The notes: a model not told the origin generated them from the sequence alone. Positions 16,858 to 25,849 are shown, counted from the stretch's first letter. The stretch is DNA of 64,000 nucleotides from Mesorhizobium jarvisii (GCF_003601985.1 NZ_QZXA01000001.1:496001-560000); one strand, 5' to 3'. Numbers and translations: made by a program.

Positions 16858-17723
16858 TGGACGAGAATTCTTCCGCCCGCCTGAAGCGACGGCTGCTAGG
16901 TGTCGTCCATCGCATCGGCCTGTTCCTGGCGATGCTGACCATCTGCCTGCCCGGCCTCTGGATCGTGCTTTCGTCGCTGCGGCCAACCGTCGAGATCATG
17001 GCCAAGCCGCCGGTGTGGATCCCGCAGGAGATCTCGTTCGACGCTTACATCGCAATGTTCTCGGGCATCGGCAAAGGCGGCATCCCGGTCATCGAATATT
17101 TCCGCAACTCGCTGATCATCTCGGTGACCTCGACGATCATTGCGGTGGCCATCGGCATGGCCGGCGGCTATGCCTTCGCGCGCTACCGCTTCCGCGGCAA
17201 ATCCAGCGTCTTCCTTGGCCTGATGCTGACGCGCACGGTGCCCGGCATCGCACTGTCGCTGCCGCTGTTCTTCCTCTATGTGCGGCTCGGCATCATCGAC
17301 ACGCATTTCGGGCTGATCCTCGCCTATGTCGCGCTCAACGTGCCGTTCACCATCTGGCTGATCGACGGCTTCTTCCGCCAGGTGCCGAAAGACCTCGCGG
17401 AGGCAGCACAAATCGATGGCTGCACGCGCTGGCAGGCCTTCTGGCAGGTCGAGTTCCCGCTCGCCGGGCCGGGCATTGCGTCTGCCGCCATCTTTGCCTT
17501 CCTGACCTGCTGGAACGAGTTCGCGCTGGCCTCGCAACTGACCCGCTCGGTGAGCGCCAAGACGCTGCCGGTCGGCCTGCTCGACTACACGGCCGAATTC
17601 ACCATCGACTGGCGCGGCATGTGCGCGCTGGCCGTGGTGATGATCATTCCCGCACTCACCCTCACCTATATCGTCCAGAAACACCTTGTCGGCGGCCTGA
17701 CCTCCGGCGCGGTGAAAGGCTGA
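16857..17723 (+). CDS. Sugar ABC transporter permease, MalG type
   Basis: 288-residue inner-membrane permease, partner of the preceding MalF-type protein. Six membrane segments and an EAA loop EAAQIDGCTRWQAFWQVEFPL near residue 182. The ATG at 16857 overlaps the upstream stop by one base. A PVGLLDYTAEFTIDW region and the usual MalG C-terminus (QKHLVGGLTSGAVKG) close the protein. Four bases later the ATPase gene starts, which makes a complete importer operon. Confidence 0.88.
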   Translation: MDENSSARLKRRLLGVVHRIGLFLAMLTICLPGLWIVLSSLRPTVEIMAKPPVWIPQEISFDAYIAMFSGIGKGGIPVIEYFRNSLIISVTSTIIAVAIGMAGGYAFARYRFRGKSSVFLGLMLTRTVPGIALSLPLFFLYVRLGIIDTHFGLILAYVALNVPFTIWLIDGFFRQVPKDLAEAAQIDGCTRWQAFWQVEFPLAGPGIASAAIFAFLTCWNEFALASQLTRSVSAKTLPVGLLDYTAEFTIDWRGMCALAVVMIIPALTLTYIVQKHLVGGLTSGAVKG

Positions 17724-17727
17724 TCCC

Positions 17728-18825
17728 ATGGCAACAGTTTCCCTGAAAAAACTGACCAAGCGCTACGGCAATATCGGGATCGTGCATGGCATCGATCTCG
17801 ATATTGCCGACCGCGAATTCATCGCGCTGGTCGGCCCGTCAGGCTGCGGCAAGTCGACGACTTTGCGCATGATCGCCGGACTGGAAGAGATCAGCGCCGG
17901 CTCGATCGAGATCGGCGGGCGGATCGTCAACGATCTGCCGCCGCGCTCGCGCAACATCTCGATGGTGTTCCAGTCCTATGCGCTCTATCCGCATATGACC
18001 GTGCGCGAAAACCTTGGCTTCTCCTTGAAGATCGCCGGTGCGGCCAAGGAGGACATGGAGCGCCGCGTCGCCGAGGCCTCGGCCATCCTGGGCCTCGACA
18101 CGCTGCTCGACCGCCGCCCGTCGCAACTGTCGGGCGGCCAGCGCCAGCGTGTCGCCATGGGCCGCGCTATCGTGCGCGACCCTGACGTCTTCCTGTTCGA
18201 CGAGCCGCTTTCCAACCTCGACGCCAAGCTCAGGACGCAGATGCGCACCGAGATCAAGAAGCTGCATGCCAAGGTGCAGTCGACAGTGATCTACGTCACC
18301 CACGACCAGGTCGAGGCAATGACGCTGGCCGACCGCATCGTCATCATGCGCGACGGCCATATCGAACAGGTCGGCACGCCAGACGAGGTCTTCCGCCGCC
18401 CGGCGACACGCTTCGTCGCCGGCTTCATCGGTTCGCCGCCGATGAATTTGCACGAGGCGACGGTCGATGACGGCCAACTGGTTTTCGCCAGCGGCGAAAA
18501 GCTGCCGCTACCCGCCCAATTCAAGGCCAATGTCGCGACCGGCGACAAGGTCGTGTTCGGCCTGCGGCCAGACGACATCTATCCGACCGGCCATGGCATC
18601 AGCTCCGGCGGTGCGGCCGACGTCCATCAGATCGACCTGCCGATCACCGTCACCGAACCGCTCGGCAACGAGACGCTGGTGTTCGTCGAGTTCAACGGCA
18701 CCGACTGGGTTTCGCGCATGCTGAACCCGCGCCCGTTGCGCTCCGGCGAGCGGGTGGCGATGAGCCTCGACCTGTCGCAGGCGCATCTGTTTGCCGCCGA
18801 GACCGGAAAGACATTGCGGAGCTGA
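17728..18825 (+). CDS. Sugar ABC transporter ATP-binding protein, UgpC/MalK type
   Basis: 365-residue ATPase. Walker A GPSGCGKST near residue 37, signature LSGGQRQR near 134, Walker B VFLFDEPLSNLDAKLR near 155, switch His in VTHDQ; a C-terminal TOBE domain from about 235 to 365. This is the carbohydrate-type architecture. It energises the permease pair encoded just upstream. The next gene, an enolase-superfamily enzyme, begins three bases after its stop, so uptake and catabolism are co-transcribed. Confidence 0.9.
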   Translation: MATVSLKKLTKRYGNIGIVHGIDLDIADREFIALVGPSGCGKSTTLRMIAGLEEISAGSIEIGGRIVNDLPPRSRNISMVFQSYALYPHMTVRENLGFSLKIAGAAKEDMERRVAEASAILGLDTLLDRRPSQLSGGQRQRVAMGRAIVRDPDVFLFDEPLSNLDAKLRTQMRTEIKKLHAKVQSTVIYVTHDQVEAMTLADRIVIMRDGHIEQVGTPDEVFRRPATRFVAGFIGSPPMNLHEATVDDGQLVFASGEKLPLPAQFKANVATGDKVVFGLRPDDIYPTGHGISSGGAADVHQIDLPITVTEPLGNETLVFVEFNGTDWVSRMLNPRPLRSGERVAMSLDLSQAHLFAAETGKTLRS

Positions 18826-18828
18826 CCG

Positions 18829-19941
18829 ATGGCTAGAATCGAGAAAATCGAACTGCGGATGGTGGACCTTGTGCCCAAGGTCAAGCGCACGGACGCCATC
18901 CAGAGTTTCGTCAGCCAGGAAACACCGATCGTCACCATCACCGATTCCGACGGCGCGGTCGGCACCGGCTACAGCTACACGATCGGCACCGGCGGTTCGT
19001 CGGTGATGCGGCTCTTGTCCGACCATCTGGCGCCACGCGTGATCGGCCGCGACCCCGACATGATCGAGGCGATCTGGCACGATCTCGAATTCGCCACCCA
19101 TGCGACGACCATCGGTGCGATCACCTCCATCGCCATTGCGGCGATCGATACGGCGCTCTGGGATCTGAGGGCGAAGAAGCAGAACCTGCCGTTGTGGAAA
19201 CTGGCCGGCGGTGCCAAGGATCGCTGCCCGCTCTACACCACCGAGGGCGGCTGGCTGCACATCGAGACGGCAGCACTTGTCGACGACGCGCTGGCCGCCA
19301 AGGCCAAGGGATTTCGCGGCTCGAAAGTGAAGATCGGCAGGCCGCACGGATCGGAGGATCTCGCCCGCCTGTCGGCGGTGCGCAAGGCGGTGGGCGACGG
19401 CTACGAGATCATGACCGATGCCAATCAGGGGTTTTCGGTCGACGAGGCGATCCGGCGCGCGGCGCGGCTGCGCGAGCTCGACCTCGCCTGGATCGAGGAA
19501 CCGCTGCCGGCCGACGACATTGACGGCCATATCAGGTTGTCCAACTCGACGCCGACGCCAATTGCCATTGGCGAATCGCTCTATTCGATCCGCCATTTTC
19601 GCGAATACATGCAGAAAGGCGCCTGCTCGATCGTGCAGGTCGATGTCGGCCGCATCGGCGGCATCACGCCATGGCTCAAGATCGCCCATGCGGCGGAGGC
19701 CTTCGACATTCCGGTCTGCCCGCATTTCCTGATGGAGCTGCATGTCAGCTTGACCTGCGCGGTTCAGAACGGCAGGTATGTCGAGTACATTCCGCAACTC
19801 GACCAGTTGACCGGCAAGCATATGCGCATCGAGGATGGGCATGCGCTGGCGCCCGACGAACCCGGCATCGGCATCGACTGGGATTGGGACGCGGTCAAGG
19901 CCATGAGCATCGCCGAATTCACTACGGCGATCACGAAGTAG
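18829..19941 (+). CDS. Mandelate racemase/muconate-lactonizing family enzyme (probable acid-sugar dehydratase)
   Basis: 370-residue enolase-superfamily enzyme. Capping domain to about 115, then TIM barrel. Visible catalytic set: KVK (KxK base motif) near 167, metal ligands Asp in TDANQGF, Glu in WIEEPLP and Glu in AIGESLY, and a His-Asp dyad from QVDVGRIGG and PVCPHF. This is the mandelate racemase subgroup, in which most members dehydrate sugar acids (for instance L-rhamnonate, L-fuconate, galactarate). Next to a mutarotase and a lactonase, dehydration of the sugar acid to a 2-keto-3-deoxy acid is the likely reaction. Exact substrate unknown. Confidence 0.85.
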   Translation: MARIEKIELRMVDLVPKVKRTDAIQSFVSQETPIVTITDSDGAVGTGYSYTIGTGGSSVMRLLSDHLAPRVIGRDPDMIEAIWHDLEFATHATTIGAITSIAIAAIDTALWDLRAKKQNLPLWKLAGGAKDRCPLYTTEGGWLHIETAALVDDALAAKAKGFRGSKVKIGRPHGSEDLARLSAVRKAVGDGYEIMTDANQGFSVDEAIRRAARLRELDLAWIEEPLPADDIDGHIRLSNSTPTPIAIGESLYSIRHFREYMQKGACSIVQVDVGRIGGITPWLKIAHAAEAFDIPVCPHFLMELHVSLTCAVQNGRYVEYIPQLDQLTGKHMRIEDGHALAPDEPGIGIDWDWDAVKAMSIAEFTTAITK

Positions 19942-19950
19942 GAGTCGGAT

Positions 19951-20280
19951 ATGCAGCGAATGGGCATGGTGCTGGGGTTGAAGCCCGAAAAGGTCGAGGA
20001 GTATGTCCGCCTGCATGCCGCCGTCTGGCCCGACGTGCTGACCATGATCTCGGCCTGCAACATCAAGAATTATTCGATCTATCTGAAGCGGCCGGAGAAT
20101 CTGCTGTTCTCCTATTTCGAATATCACGGCACCGATTATGCGGCCGACATGGCCAAGATGGCCGCCGACCCGAAGACGCAGGAATGGTGGTCGGTCTGCA
20201 TACCATGCCAGGAGCCGCTCACGACCCGCAAGGAGGGCGAATGGTGGGCCAGCACGGACGAGGTCTTCCACTATGACTGA
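19951..20280 (+). CDS. L-rhamnose mutarotase-like protein
   Basis: 109-residue dimeric alpha/beta-barrel protein of the RhaM family, which interconverts sugar anomers. Diagnostic features are the start MQRMGMVLGLKPEKVEEYVRLH, the His in LHAAVWPDV, NYSIYLKR and a C-terminal WW pair in EGEWWASTDEVFH. Normal length. Between the enolase-superfamily dehydratase and a dehydrogenase whose ATG lies within its last codons (8-base overlap). In rhizobia such proteins often serve L-rhamnose or L-fucose routes, so the pathway probably takes a 6-deoxyhexose or a related sugar. Confidence 0.85.
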   Translation: MQRMGMVLGLKPEKVEEYVRLHAAVWPDVLTMISACNIKNYSIYLKRPENLLFSYFEYHGTDYAADMAKMAADPKTQEWWSVCIPCQEPLTTRKEGEWWASTDEVFHYD

Positions 20281-21349
20281 GGGCGGTTTCGACCCTGCCT
20301 TACTCGTCCAGTCCTGGCCAACACCCTCGAAGCCTCGCCCGATCGTCACTTTCGGTGCCGGATCGATCGTCGGGGACGCGCATTTTCCCGCCTATCGCAA
20401 AGCCGGCTTTCCGATTGCCGGCCTCTATGATCCCGACCAGGCCAAGGCGAAAACCCTGGCCGACAAATGGGGCATGACGGCGTTCCGTTCGGTCGACGAA
20501 GCCGCATCCGTCCCGGATGCGATCTTCGATCTGGCGACCCCGCCGGGACGGCACGCCGAGATCCTGAAAGCCCTGCCCGACGCTGCGGTCGCATTGATCC
20601 AGAAGCCGATGGGCAACTATCTCGGCGAGGCAACTGAAATCCTCGAAATCTGCCGTGCCAAGAACCTCAAGGCGGCCGTGAACTTTCAGCTGCGCTTCGC
20701 GCCGATGATGCTGGCGCTCAAGGACGCTATCGCCAGGGGCTGGCTCGGCGAAGTCGTCGACTTCGATGCCTGGCTGGCGCTGGCGACACCGTGGGAGTTG
20801 TGGGAGTTCCTGCTCAAGGCGCCGCGCGTCGAGATCGCCATGCACTCGATCCACTATCTCGATCTCATCCGGCAATTGCTCGGCGATCCCAAAGGCGTCC
20901 ACGCCAAGACGCTCGGCCATCCCAACCACAAGGTGGCGCAGACGCGCACCAGCGCCATTCTCGACTATGGCGACACCATGCGCTGCGCGCTGTCGATCAA
21001 CCACGACCACAAGTTCGGCCGCCGCCACCAGGCCTGCGAATTCCGCATCTGCGGCACCGAGGGGGCGGCCTATCTCAAGCTCGGCCTGAACCTCGACTAT
21101 CCCCGGGGCGAACCGGACATTCTGGAAATCCATCCGAAGGGCGCAACGGACTGGATCGCGGTACCGCTTGCCGGCGAGTGGTTCCCCGACGCCTTCGTCG
21201 GGCGCATGGCCAATGTCCAGCGCTTCGCATCAGGAGAAGACGACGAACTGGTCAGCTCGGTCGAGGACGCCTGGAGCACCATGGCGCTGGTGGAAGCCGC
21301 CTATAGATCGAGCGCGGCGCCGGCGACGCCGATCGCGGAAAGACCCTGA
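20273..21349 (+). CDS. Gfo/Idh/MocA family oxidoreductase (sugar dehydrogenase)
   Basis: 358-residue NAD(P)-dependent dehydrogenase. N-terminal Rossmann domain with [20 protein letters not shown] near residue 26, then the alpha/beta domain. The family's EKP motif is QKPMG here (near residue 105), with Glu replaced by Gln; the lysine that assists hydride transfer is kept. Start 20273 lies inside the mutarotase gene's 3' end. The enzyme would oxidise the sugar to a lactone, which the amidohydrolase at 12653 could open. Stop overlaps the next gene (ATGA). Confidence 0.82.
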   Translation: MTEGGFDPALLVQSWPTPSKPRPIVTFGAGSIVGDAHFPAYRKAGFPIAGLYDPDQAKAKTLADKWGMTAFRSVDEAASVPDAIFDLATPPGRHAEILKALPDAAVALIQKPMGNYLGEATEILEICRAKNLKAAVNFQLRFAPMMLALKDAIARGWLGEVVDFDAWLALATPWELWEFLLKAPRVEIAMHSIHYLDLIRQLLGDPKGVHAKTLGHPNHKVAQTRTSAILDYGDTMRCALSINHDHKFGRRHQACEFRICGTEGAAYLKLGLNLDYPRGEPDILEIHPKGATDWIAVPLAGEWFPDAFVGRMANVQRFASGEDDELVSSVEDAWSTMALVEAAYRSSAAPATPIAERP

Positions 21350-21801
21350 TGGAACAGATCCAATATTTCGAAGATTATGAAATCGGCTCTTCGCGGCTGA
21401 CCAGCGGCCGCACCATCACCGAGACCGACTTCATCGTCCATGCCGGCCACACCGGCGATTTCTTCCCGCACCACATGGACGCCGAGTACATGAAGACGAC
21501 GCCGTTCGGCCAGCGCATCGCGCATGGTACGCTGGTGTTCTCGGTCGGCATCGGGCTGACGGCAAGCATCGTCAACCCCGTCGCCTTCTCCTATGGCTAT
21601 GACCGGCTGCGCTTCATCAAGCCGGTGTTCATCGGCGACACGATCCGCACGCGCACCACCATTACGGCCAAGGAAGACGATCCCAAGCGGCCGGGCTCGG
21701 GACGCGTGATCGAACGCTGCGAGGTGATCAACCAGCGCGGCGAGGTCGTGCTGGCGGCCGATCATATCTACATCGTCGAACGCAAGCCGGCGCAGAGCTG
21801 A
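21349..21801 (+). CDS. MaoC-family hydratase
   Basis: 150-residue hot-dog fold hydratase with a well-formed active site: [13 protein letters not shown] near 32-44 supplies the Asp-His pair, and [14 protein letters not shown] follows. It shares the [19 protein letters not shown] block with the MaoC protein at 9715, so the two are paralogues placed at both ends of this cluster. Last gene of the importer/catabolic operon. It may hydrate or dehydrate an acyl-CoA made by the CoA transferase at 10263, or act on an unthioesterified intermediate. Confidence 0.85.
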   Translation: MEQIQYFEDYEIGSSRLTSGRTITETDFIVHAGHTGDFFPHHMDAEYMKTTPFGQRIAHGTLVFSVGIGLTASIVNPVAFSYGYDRLRFIKPVFIGDTIRTRTTITAKEDDPKRPGSGRVIERCEVINQRGEVVLAADHIYIVERKPAQS

Positions 21802-21872
21802 AGAACAGCGTGGTTCTTACGAACCGGTCGCGCGGTGATGCGCTTGAGCCCCGAGCAGCAGGACCATCCCGA

Positions 21873-22001
21873 CTAGGATTTTCGCGACAGGCCGCCGCGT
21901 AACGCGGTGCCGGCCTTCAGCGTTCCGCTGGCAATGGCTTCGCGCAGGACGTTGGCGACCTGCTCCGCCACTGTCTGCGGCCTCTCGATCAGGCTTTCCA
22001 C
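21873..22001 (-). pseudogene. N-terminal remnant of a GntR-family regulator
   Basis: Minus-strand frame from GTG 22001 to the stop at 21873 encodes 42 residues. The segment RPQTVAEQVANVLREAI followed by ASGTLKAGTALR is the standard first helix and turn of GntR/FadR regulators, after which the sequence diverges (GGLSRKS) and stops. The rest of the DNA-binding domain and the whole effector domain are missing. It lies in the 393-base gap between the sugar/CoA block and the acyltransferase; the remainder of that gap shows nothing else that I can support. Confidence 0.6.
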
Positions 22002-22194
22002 AAATCCACGCAATCGATGCTCCCTGACACGCGGACTCCAGAGTAGTGGAAAACCAGCGAACTGGATATGAGTATCCTCGTGTACGGTACGGCACACGCC
22101 GCTGAAGACTGGACAGCGCTGATAGCGAGATGCGCCGAGCCGATGGTCTCTGTCGAATATTCGTGCAGGGCGCTGCCCGGCGCAGGCAGCTCGC

Positions 22195-23316
22195 CTATGC
22201 TGCCGTGGCCGGCCGATCCTTGAACAGGACCGGATCGGCAACAGCCGGCTCCGCATACCGTATGCGCAGGCGCAAAAATGGCGCTTCGATGCAGGTGTAG
22301 CTGAGATAGCCGATCGGGATCGTCGCCAGAAAGCACAGCAAGGACCAGAGGCAGGCAATGTAGAAATTGCTTATGCCCATGATGTTCGCGTTGATGAACG
22401 CCGCCAACTGCATGACGAAGAACAGGTGCAGGAGATAGATCGAATAGCTGAAGGCCCCAGCCTTCTCCAGGATCTTGAACGGCAAGCCTGTTCGCTGCCT
22501 TGGAAAGCTGGTGTCGTAATAGGCGATCCCAAACGAATAGGCCGCCGCCTCCACCGTCGGCAGGATGATCCATATCCAATGCGGCGAGGGATACCGCTCA
22601 AGCTGGTAAAACCCTCCCGCGGCATCGAACCACCAGAAGAACCCCGAAAAGGCCAGCAGAACGGCTAGCGCGAGCCAGTGCCGGTCCTTCGCATGGGCGC
22701 GGAGATGGAACGCAAGGATGCCGGCGAGGAACTGATCGGCATGGCCAATGATGGTCCAGGCCGCCGCCGACTGTACCTCGCCGAGGTGCACGTAAAGTGC
22801 CCACCTCAGAAAAATGGCCGCCGCGATGAACAGCAATGGGGCGAACAGGAAGCGTCGGGACGCCATCAGCAGGAACGGCAGCAGGATGTAGAAGTGGGCT
22901 TCCACTGTTATCGACCAGCCGCCGTTCGGGAGGGTTGGAAAGATCACCCCCTTCCCGACGTCGGTGAAATAGCCGCCCAGGGACTGGCCCGCCATAGATA
23001 CGCGGCAAGCCTCGATGGCTATCACGGCCAGCAGGAGCGGAAGCAGCCTCAGCGCCCGGTTGGCGAAGAAGGGCAGATAGCTGACCTGTTTCCCATCAAG
23101 AAGCTTGGCGAACAGGTAGCCGGAGAGCGTCATGAACAATGAAACGCCGGTGACCCCCTCATCCAGCAGGCTGAAAATGGGCACGGCAGGTACAAAACCA
23201 TAGGGCACCGGCCCCTCTGGAGACTGGTGGAGGAAATGCCAGGTGAAGACCAGGAAAGCCGCTAGGCCACGAACATGGTCCAGCGCCGGATAGTGTTCTC
23301 CAGTCGAAGATCTCAT
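22195..23316 (-). CDS. Acyltransferase family 3 membrane protein (OafA/YrhL-like)
   Basis: 373-residue integral membrane protein with about ten hydrophobic segments. N-terminal block YPALDHVRGLAAFLVFTWHF contains the Arg-Gly and the catalytic-type His of acyltransferase 3 proteins, which transfer acyl groups, usually acetyl, onto sugars of exopolysaccharide, O-antigen or Nod factor. Later FMTLSGYLFAKLL and SYSIYLLHLFFVMQL are family-typical. It has no C-terminal SGNH domain. Isolated between unrelated catabolic clusters, with scars nearby, so it may be part of a replaced region. Acceptor unknown. The 213-base gap to the next gene at 23530 shows no specific feature. Confidence 0.82.
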   Translation of the reverse strand: MRSSTGEHYPALDHVRGLAAFLVFTWHFLHQSPEGPVPYGFVPAVPIFSLLDEGVTGVSLFMTLSGYLFAKLLDGKQVSYLPFFANRALRLLPLLLAVIAIEACRVSMAGQSLGGYFTDVGKGVIFPTLPNGGWSITVEAHFYILLPFLLMASRRFLFAPLLFIAAAIFLRWALYVHLGEVQSAAAWTIIGHADQFLAGILAFHLRAHAKDRHWLALAVLLAFSGFFWWFDAAGGFYQLERYPSPHWIWIILPTVEAAAYSFGIAYYDTSFPRQRTGLPFKILEKAGAFSYSIYLLHLFFVMQLAAFINANIMGISNFYIACLWSLLCFLATIPIGYLSYTCIEAPFLRLRIRYAEPAVADPVLFKDRPATAA

Positions 23317-23529
23317 GTTTCAGACCAGGCGCCCGGGCGTTCAACGATCATCGCCATGTCGCGCGGTCCAATGCCCGCAACGATGGCAGCAGAGCGAGGG
23401 CCCGCTTGCCAATGCCTAGTTTGCCCGCCTCTCGTTAATTTACACTTCCATCCGATGGAGAAAATCCGGCGCGGCCAGCCGCAATCGCCGGAAGCCGCGC
23501 GGCATGTGCCGGGACGCAGCCGCCTTCGA

Positions 23530-24531
23530 TCAATCGACCTCCACGGCGACCACCGCCGCGCAGTCACCGGCCTTGACCAGGCCGGGAAAATGCCGCGCCG
23601 CCAGCATACCCGACATTTTTGCCCGGATCTCCTGCGGGGCAATGCCCGTGCGGCCAACCGAATGGATCCGTGCCAGCACCGCGCCCTCTTCGACGGGCTC
23701 GCCGAGATCGACCATGGTTTCGATCATGCCGTCCTCCTCGGCGAAGGAGAAGCAATCGCCAGACGGCATATCCAGCCATTGAGTTCTGCCCTTCTCGACC
23801 GCCCCAGCAACAATGCCCGCATGACGCAGCACATTGAGAATGCCACGCCGTGCAATCCGCACCGTTTGAGCGCGCGAGGTGCCACCGCCGCCAAGCTCGG
23901 TGCTGACGAAGACCTTGCCCATCTCCTCGGCCGCCGTGTCGTACATGCCGACCGAGTCGATCTCGATCATGCGCATCGAGAAGGGCGCCGAAAATGCCGC
24001 CACCGCATCGAAGGCTTTCTGCTCCAGTGCCTTGTCGGGCAGAGTGTGGGCCGCGCAGAACGGCACGAAATCCAGCGTCTTTCCCCCGGAGTGGAAGTCG
24101 AAGACGATGTCGGCGCGGGGCAGCAACTCGCGCTGGAAATAGTCGGCGATCTTCTCGGTCACCGTGCCGTCCGGCCGGCCGGGGAAGCTGCGGTTCATGT
24201 TGCCCTTGTCGATTGGCGAGGTCCGCGTGCCGGCGCGGAAGGCCGGATAGTTCATCGCCGGCACGATGATCACCGTGCCGCTGACTTGCTTCGGGTCGAG
24301 CGTGCGGGCGAGATCGTAGAGCGCCAACGGCCCTTCATACTCGTCGCCATGATTGCCGCCGGACAGCAGCGCCGTCGGTCCCTTGCCGTTGCGGACGACG
24401 CACATCGGAATCATCACCGAGCCCCAAGCCGAGTCGTCGCGGCTGTATGGCAGGCGCAGGAAACCGTGCTGGACGCCGTCACGACCGAAATCGACGGTCG
24501 GTGTGATCGGTGACGGGCGGAGGCTGGACAT
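23530..24531 (-). CDS. eutE: N-alpha-acetyl-L-2,4-diaminobutyrate deacetylase (EutE/DoeB)
   Basis: 333-residue zinc hydrolase of the succinylglutamate desuccinylase/aspartoacylase family. Metal ligands visible in GGNHGDEYEGP (His and Glu, near 62) and DFHSGG (His, near 155). In ectoine degradation DoeB/EutE removes the acetyl group from N-alpha-acetyl-diaminobutyrate made by the preceding ectoine hydrolase, giving diaminobutyrate. Start 24531 is five bases after the hydrolase stop. Last gene of the ehuABCD-eutABCDE operon; naming follows the order known in Sinorhizobium meliloti and Ruegeria pomeroyi. Confidence 0.9.
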   Translation of the reverse strand: MSSLRPSPITPTVDFGRDGVQHGFLRLPYSRDDSAWGSVMIPMCVVRNGKGPTALLSGGNHGDEYEGPLALYDLARTLDPKQVSGTVIIVPAMNYPAFRAGTRTSPIDKGNMNRSFPGRPDGTVTEKIADYFQRELLPRADIVFDFHSGGKTLDFVPFCAAHTLPDKALEQKAFDAVAAFSAPFSMRMIEIDSVGMYDTAAEEMGKVFVSTELGGGGTSRAQTVRIARRGILNVLRHAGIVAGAVEKGRTQWLDMPSGDCFSFAEEDGMIETMVDLGEPVEEGAVLARIHSVGRTGIAPQEIRAKMSGMLAARHFPGLVKAGDCAAVVAVEVD

Positions 24532-24536
24532 CTGGC

Positions 24537-25715
24537 TCAATTCTTCACCACCAGTTTGCGCGGAACATTGGCCAGGCACTCTACACCGGTTTCGGTAATC
24601 AAGATGGACTCGGTGATCTCCAGCCCCATCGTTTCCAGCCACAGGCCGGTCATGAAATGGAAGGTCATGCCGGGCTTGAGTTCGGTGCGGTCGCCGGGGC
24701 GCAGGCTCATGGTGCGTTCGCCCCAGTCCGGCGGATAGGACAGACCTATCGAGTAGCCGGTGCGGTTGTCCTTGACGATGCCATACCTTTTCAGCACGGC
24801 GAAGAAGGCATTGGCGATGTCCTCGCAGGCGTTGCCGGGCTTTGCGGCGGCAAGGCCCGCCTCCATGCCTTCCAGCGTCGCCTTCTCGGCATCGAGGAAT
24901 TCCTGCGTCGGCTTGCCGAGGAAGACGGTGCGCGACAGCGGACAATGGTAGCGGTTGTAGCAGCCGGCGATCTCGAAGAAGGTGCCCTCGCCCCGCTTCA
25001 TCGGCTGGTCGTCCCAAGTCAGATGCGGCGCCGAGGCGTCCACGCCGGACGGCAGCAGCGGCACGATCGCCGGATAGTCGCCGCCAATACCGTCAACGCC
25101 GCGCGTGCCGGCATCATAGATCTCTGCGACGAGATCGCATTTGCGCATGCCGATCTCTATTCTGTCGAAAATGCGCTGGTGCATGGCTTCGACGATGCGG
25201 GCGGCCTTGCGCATGTACTCGATCTCGGTCGGGCTCTTCACCGCGCGCTGCCAGTTGACCAGCGCGGTGGCGTCGACGAAGCGGGCATTGGGCAGATGTT
25301 TCTGCAACGAGGCGAAGGCGGCGGCCGAGAACCAGTAATTGTCCATCTCGACGCCGATGGTGAGCTTGCCCCAGCCGCGATCGACGAGCACGCTGGACAA
25401 GAAGTCCATCGGATGGCGCTCGGTCGACTGCACATAGTGGTCGGCGTAGCCGACGATGTTGTCCTGCGCGAGATAGGCGGTGCGCCTGGCACCGTTGGCG
25501 TCCTGGCCGCGGCCGTACCAGACGGGCTCGCCCGACGGCGGCACGATGACCGCCTGGTGCACGTAGAAGGACCAGCCGTCATAACCGGTCAGCCAAGCCA
25601 TGTTGGAAGGGTCGCTGACGATGAGGAGCTCGACGCCCTTGGCCTCCATGGCTCGCCGCGTCTTGGCGAGGCGATCCGCAAATTCGCCGCGCGAGAATTT
25701 CAGATTCGGTTGCAT
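24537..25715 (-). CDS. eutD: Ectoine hydrolase (EutD/DoeA)
   Basis: 392-residue M24-family (creatinase/aminopeptidase P-like) hydrolase that opens the ectoine ring. N-terminal creatinase domain (AWLTGYDGWSFYVHQAV), C-terminal pita-bread domain with GTFFEIAGCYNRYHCPLSRTV and the closing GMTFHFMTG block. Start 25715 follows a GAGGA ribosome site; a longer frame to 25850 would include the intergenic repeat. It yields N-alpha-acetyl-diaminobutyrate, which serves as EnuR inducer in Ruegeria. Between eutC and this gene lies a 134-base gap with two hairpin repeats. Confidence 0.92.
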   Translation of the reverse strand: MQPNLKFSRGEFADRLAKTRRAMEAKGVELLIVSDPSNMAWLTGYDGWSFYVHQAVIVPPSGEPVWYGRGQDANGARRTAYLAQDNIVGYADHYVQSTERHPMDFLSSVLVDRGWGKLTIGVEMDNYWFSAAAFASLQKHLPNARFVDATALVNWQRAVKSPTEIEYMRKAARIVEAMHQRIFDRIEIGMRKCDLVAEIYDAGTRGVDGIGGDYPAIVPLLPSGVDASAPHLTWDDQPMKRGEGTFFEIAGCYNRYHCPLSRTVFLGKPTQEFLDAEKATLEGMEAGLAAAKPGNACEDIANAFFAVLKRYGIVKDNRTGYSIGLSYPPDWGERTMSLRPGDRTELKPGMTFHFMTGLWLETMGLEITESILITETGVECLANVPRKLVVKN

Positions 25716-25740
25716 TGTTCTTGGTCCTCGTTTGTTAGGC

Positions 25741-25779
25741 CCTGGAGCCCGTTTCAACTTCGGTGAACCCGGCTCCAGG
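25741..25779. repeat. Inverted repeat, hairpin
   Basis: CCTGGAGCC / GGCTCCAGG, a perfect 9-bp inverted repeat with a 21-base loop that carries a small inner TTCA/TGAA pairing. It lies between eutC and eutD on the transcribed strand, just before the palindrome at 25791. Confidence 0.5.
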
Positions 25780-25790
25780 AATTTTGCTTG

Positions 25791-25837
25791 AGCATGATCT
25801 GATCGGAAAACCGGTTCCCACTTTTCCGGATCATGCT
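25791..25837. repeat. Rhizobial intergenic palindromic repeat
   Basis: AGCATGATC ... GATCATGCT with an inner GGAAAA-CCGG-TTCCCACTTTTCC part. A palindrome of this form, with GGAAAACCGGTTCCCACTTTTCC at its heart, is dispersed in many Rhizobiales genomes. In this place it can act as an mRNA stabiliser between eutC and eutD. Assignment to a named repeat family cannot be verified here. Confidence 0.6.
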
Positions 25838-25849
25838 TTGCGGCCAGCA

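Noticed and set aside
18508..20349. 613-codon minus-strand frame under the enolase-superfamily gene
   Set aside because: Antisense shadow; crosses three real genes.
22068..22223. 51-codon plus-strand frame
   Set aside because: Overlaps the acyltransferase 3' end antisense, no ribosome site, no recognisable similarity.
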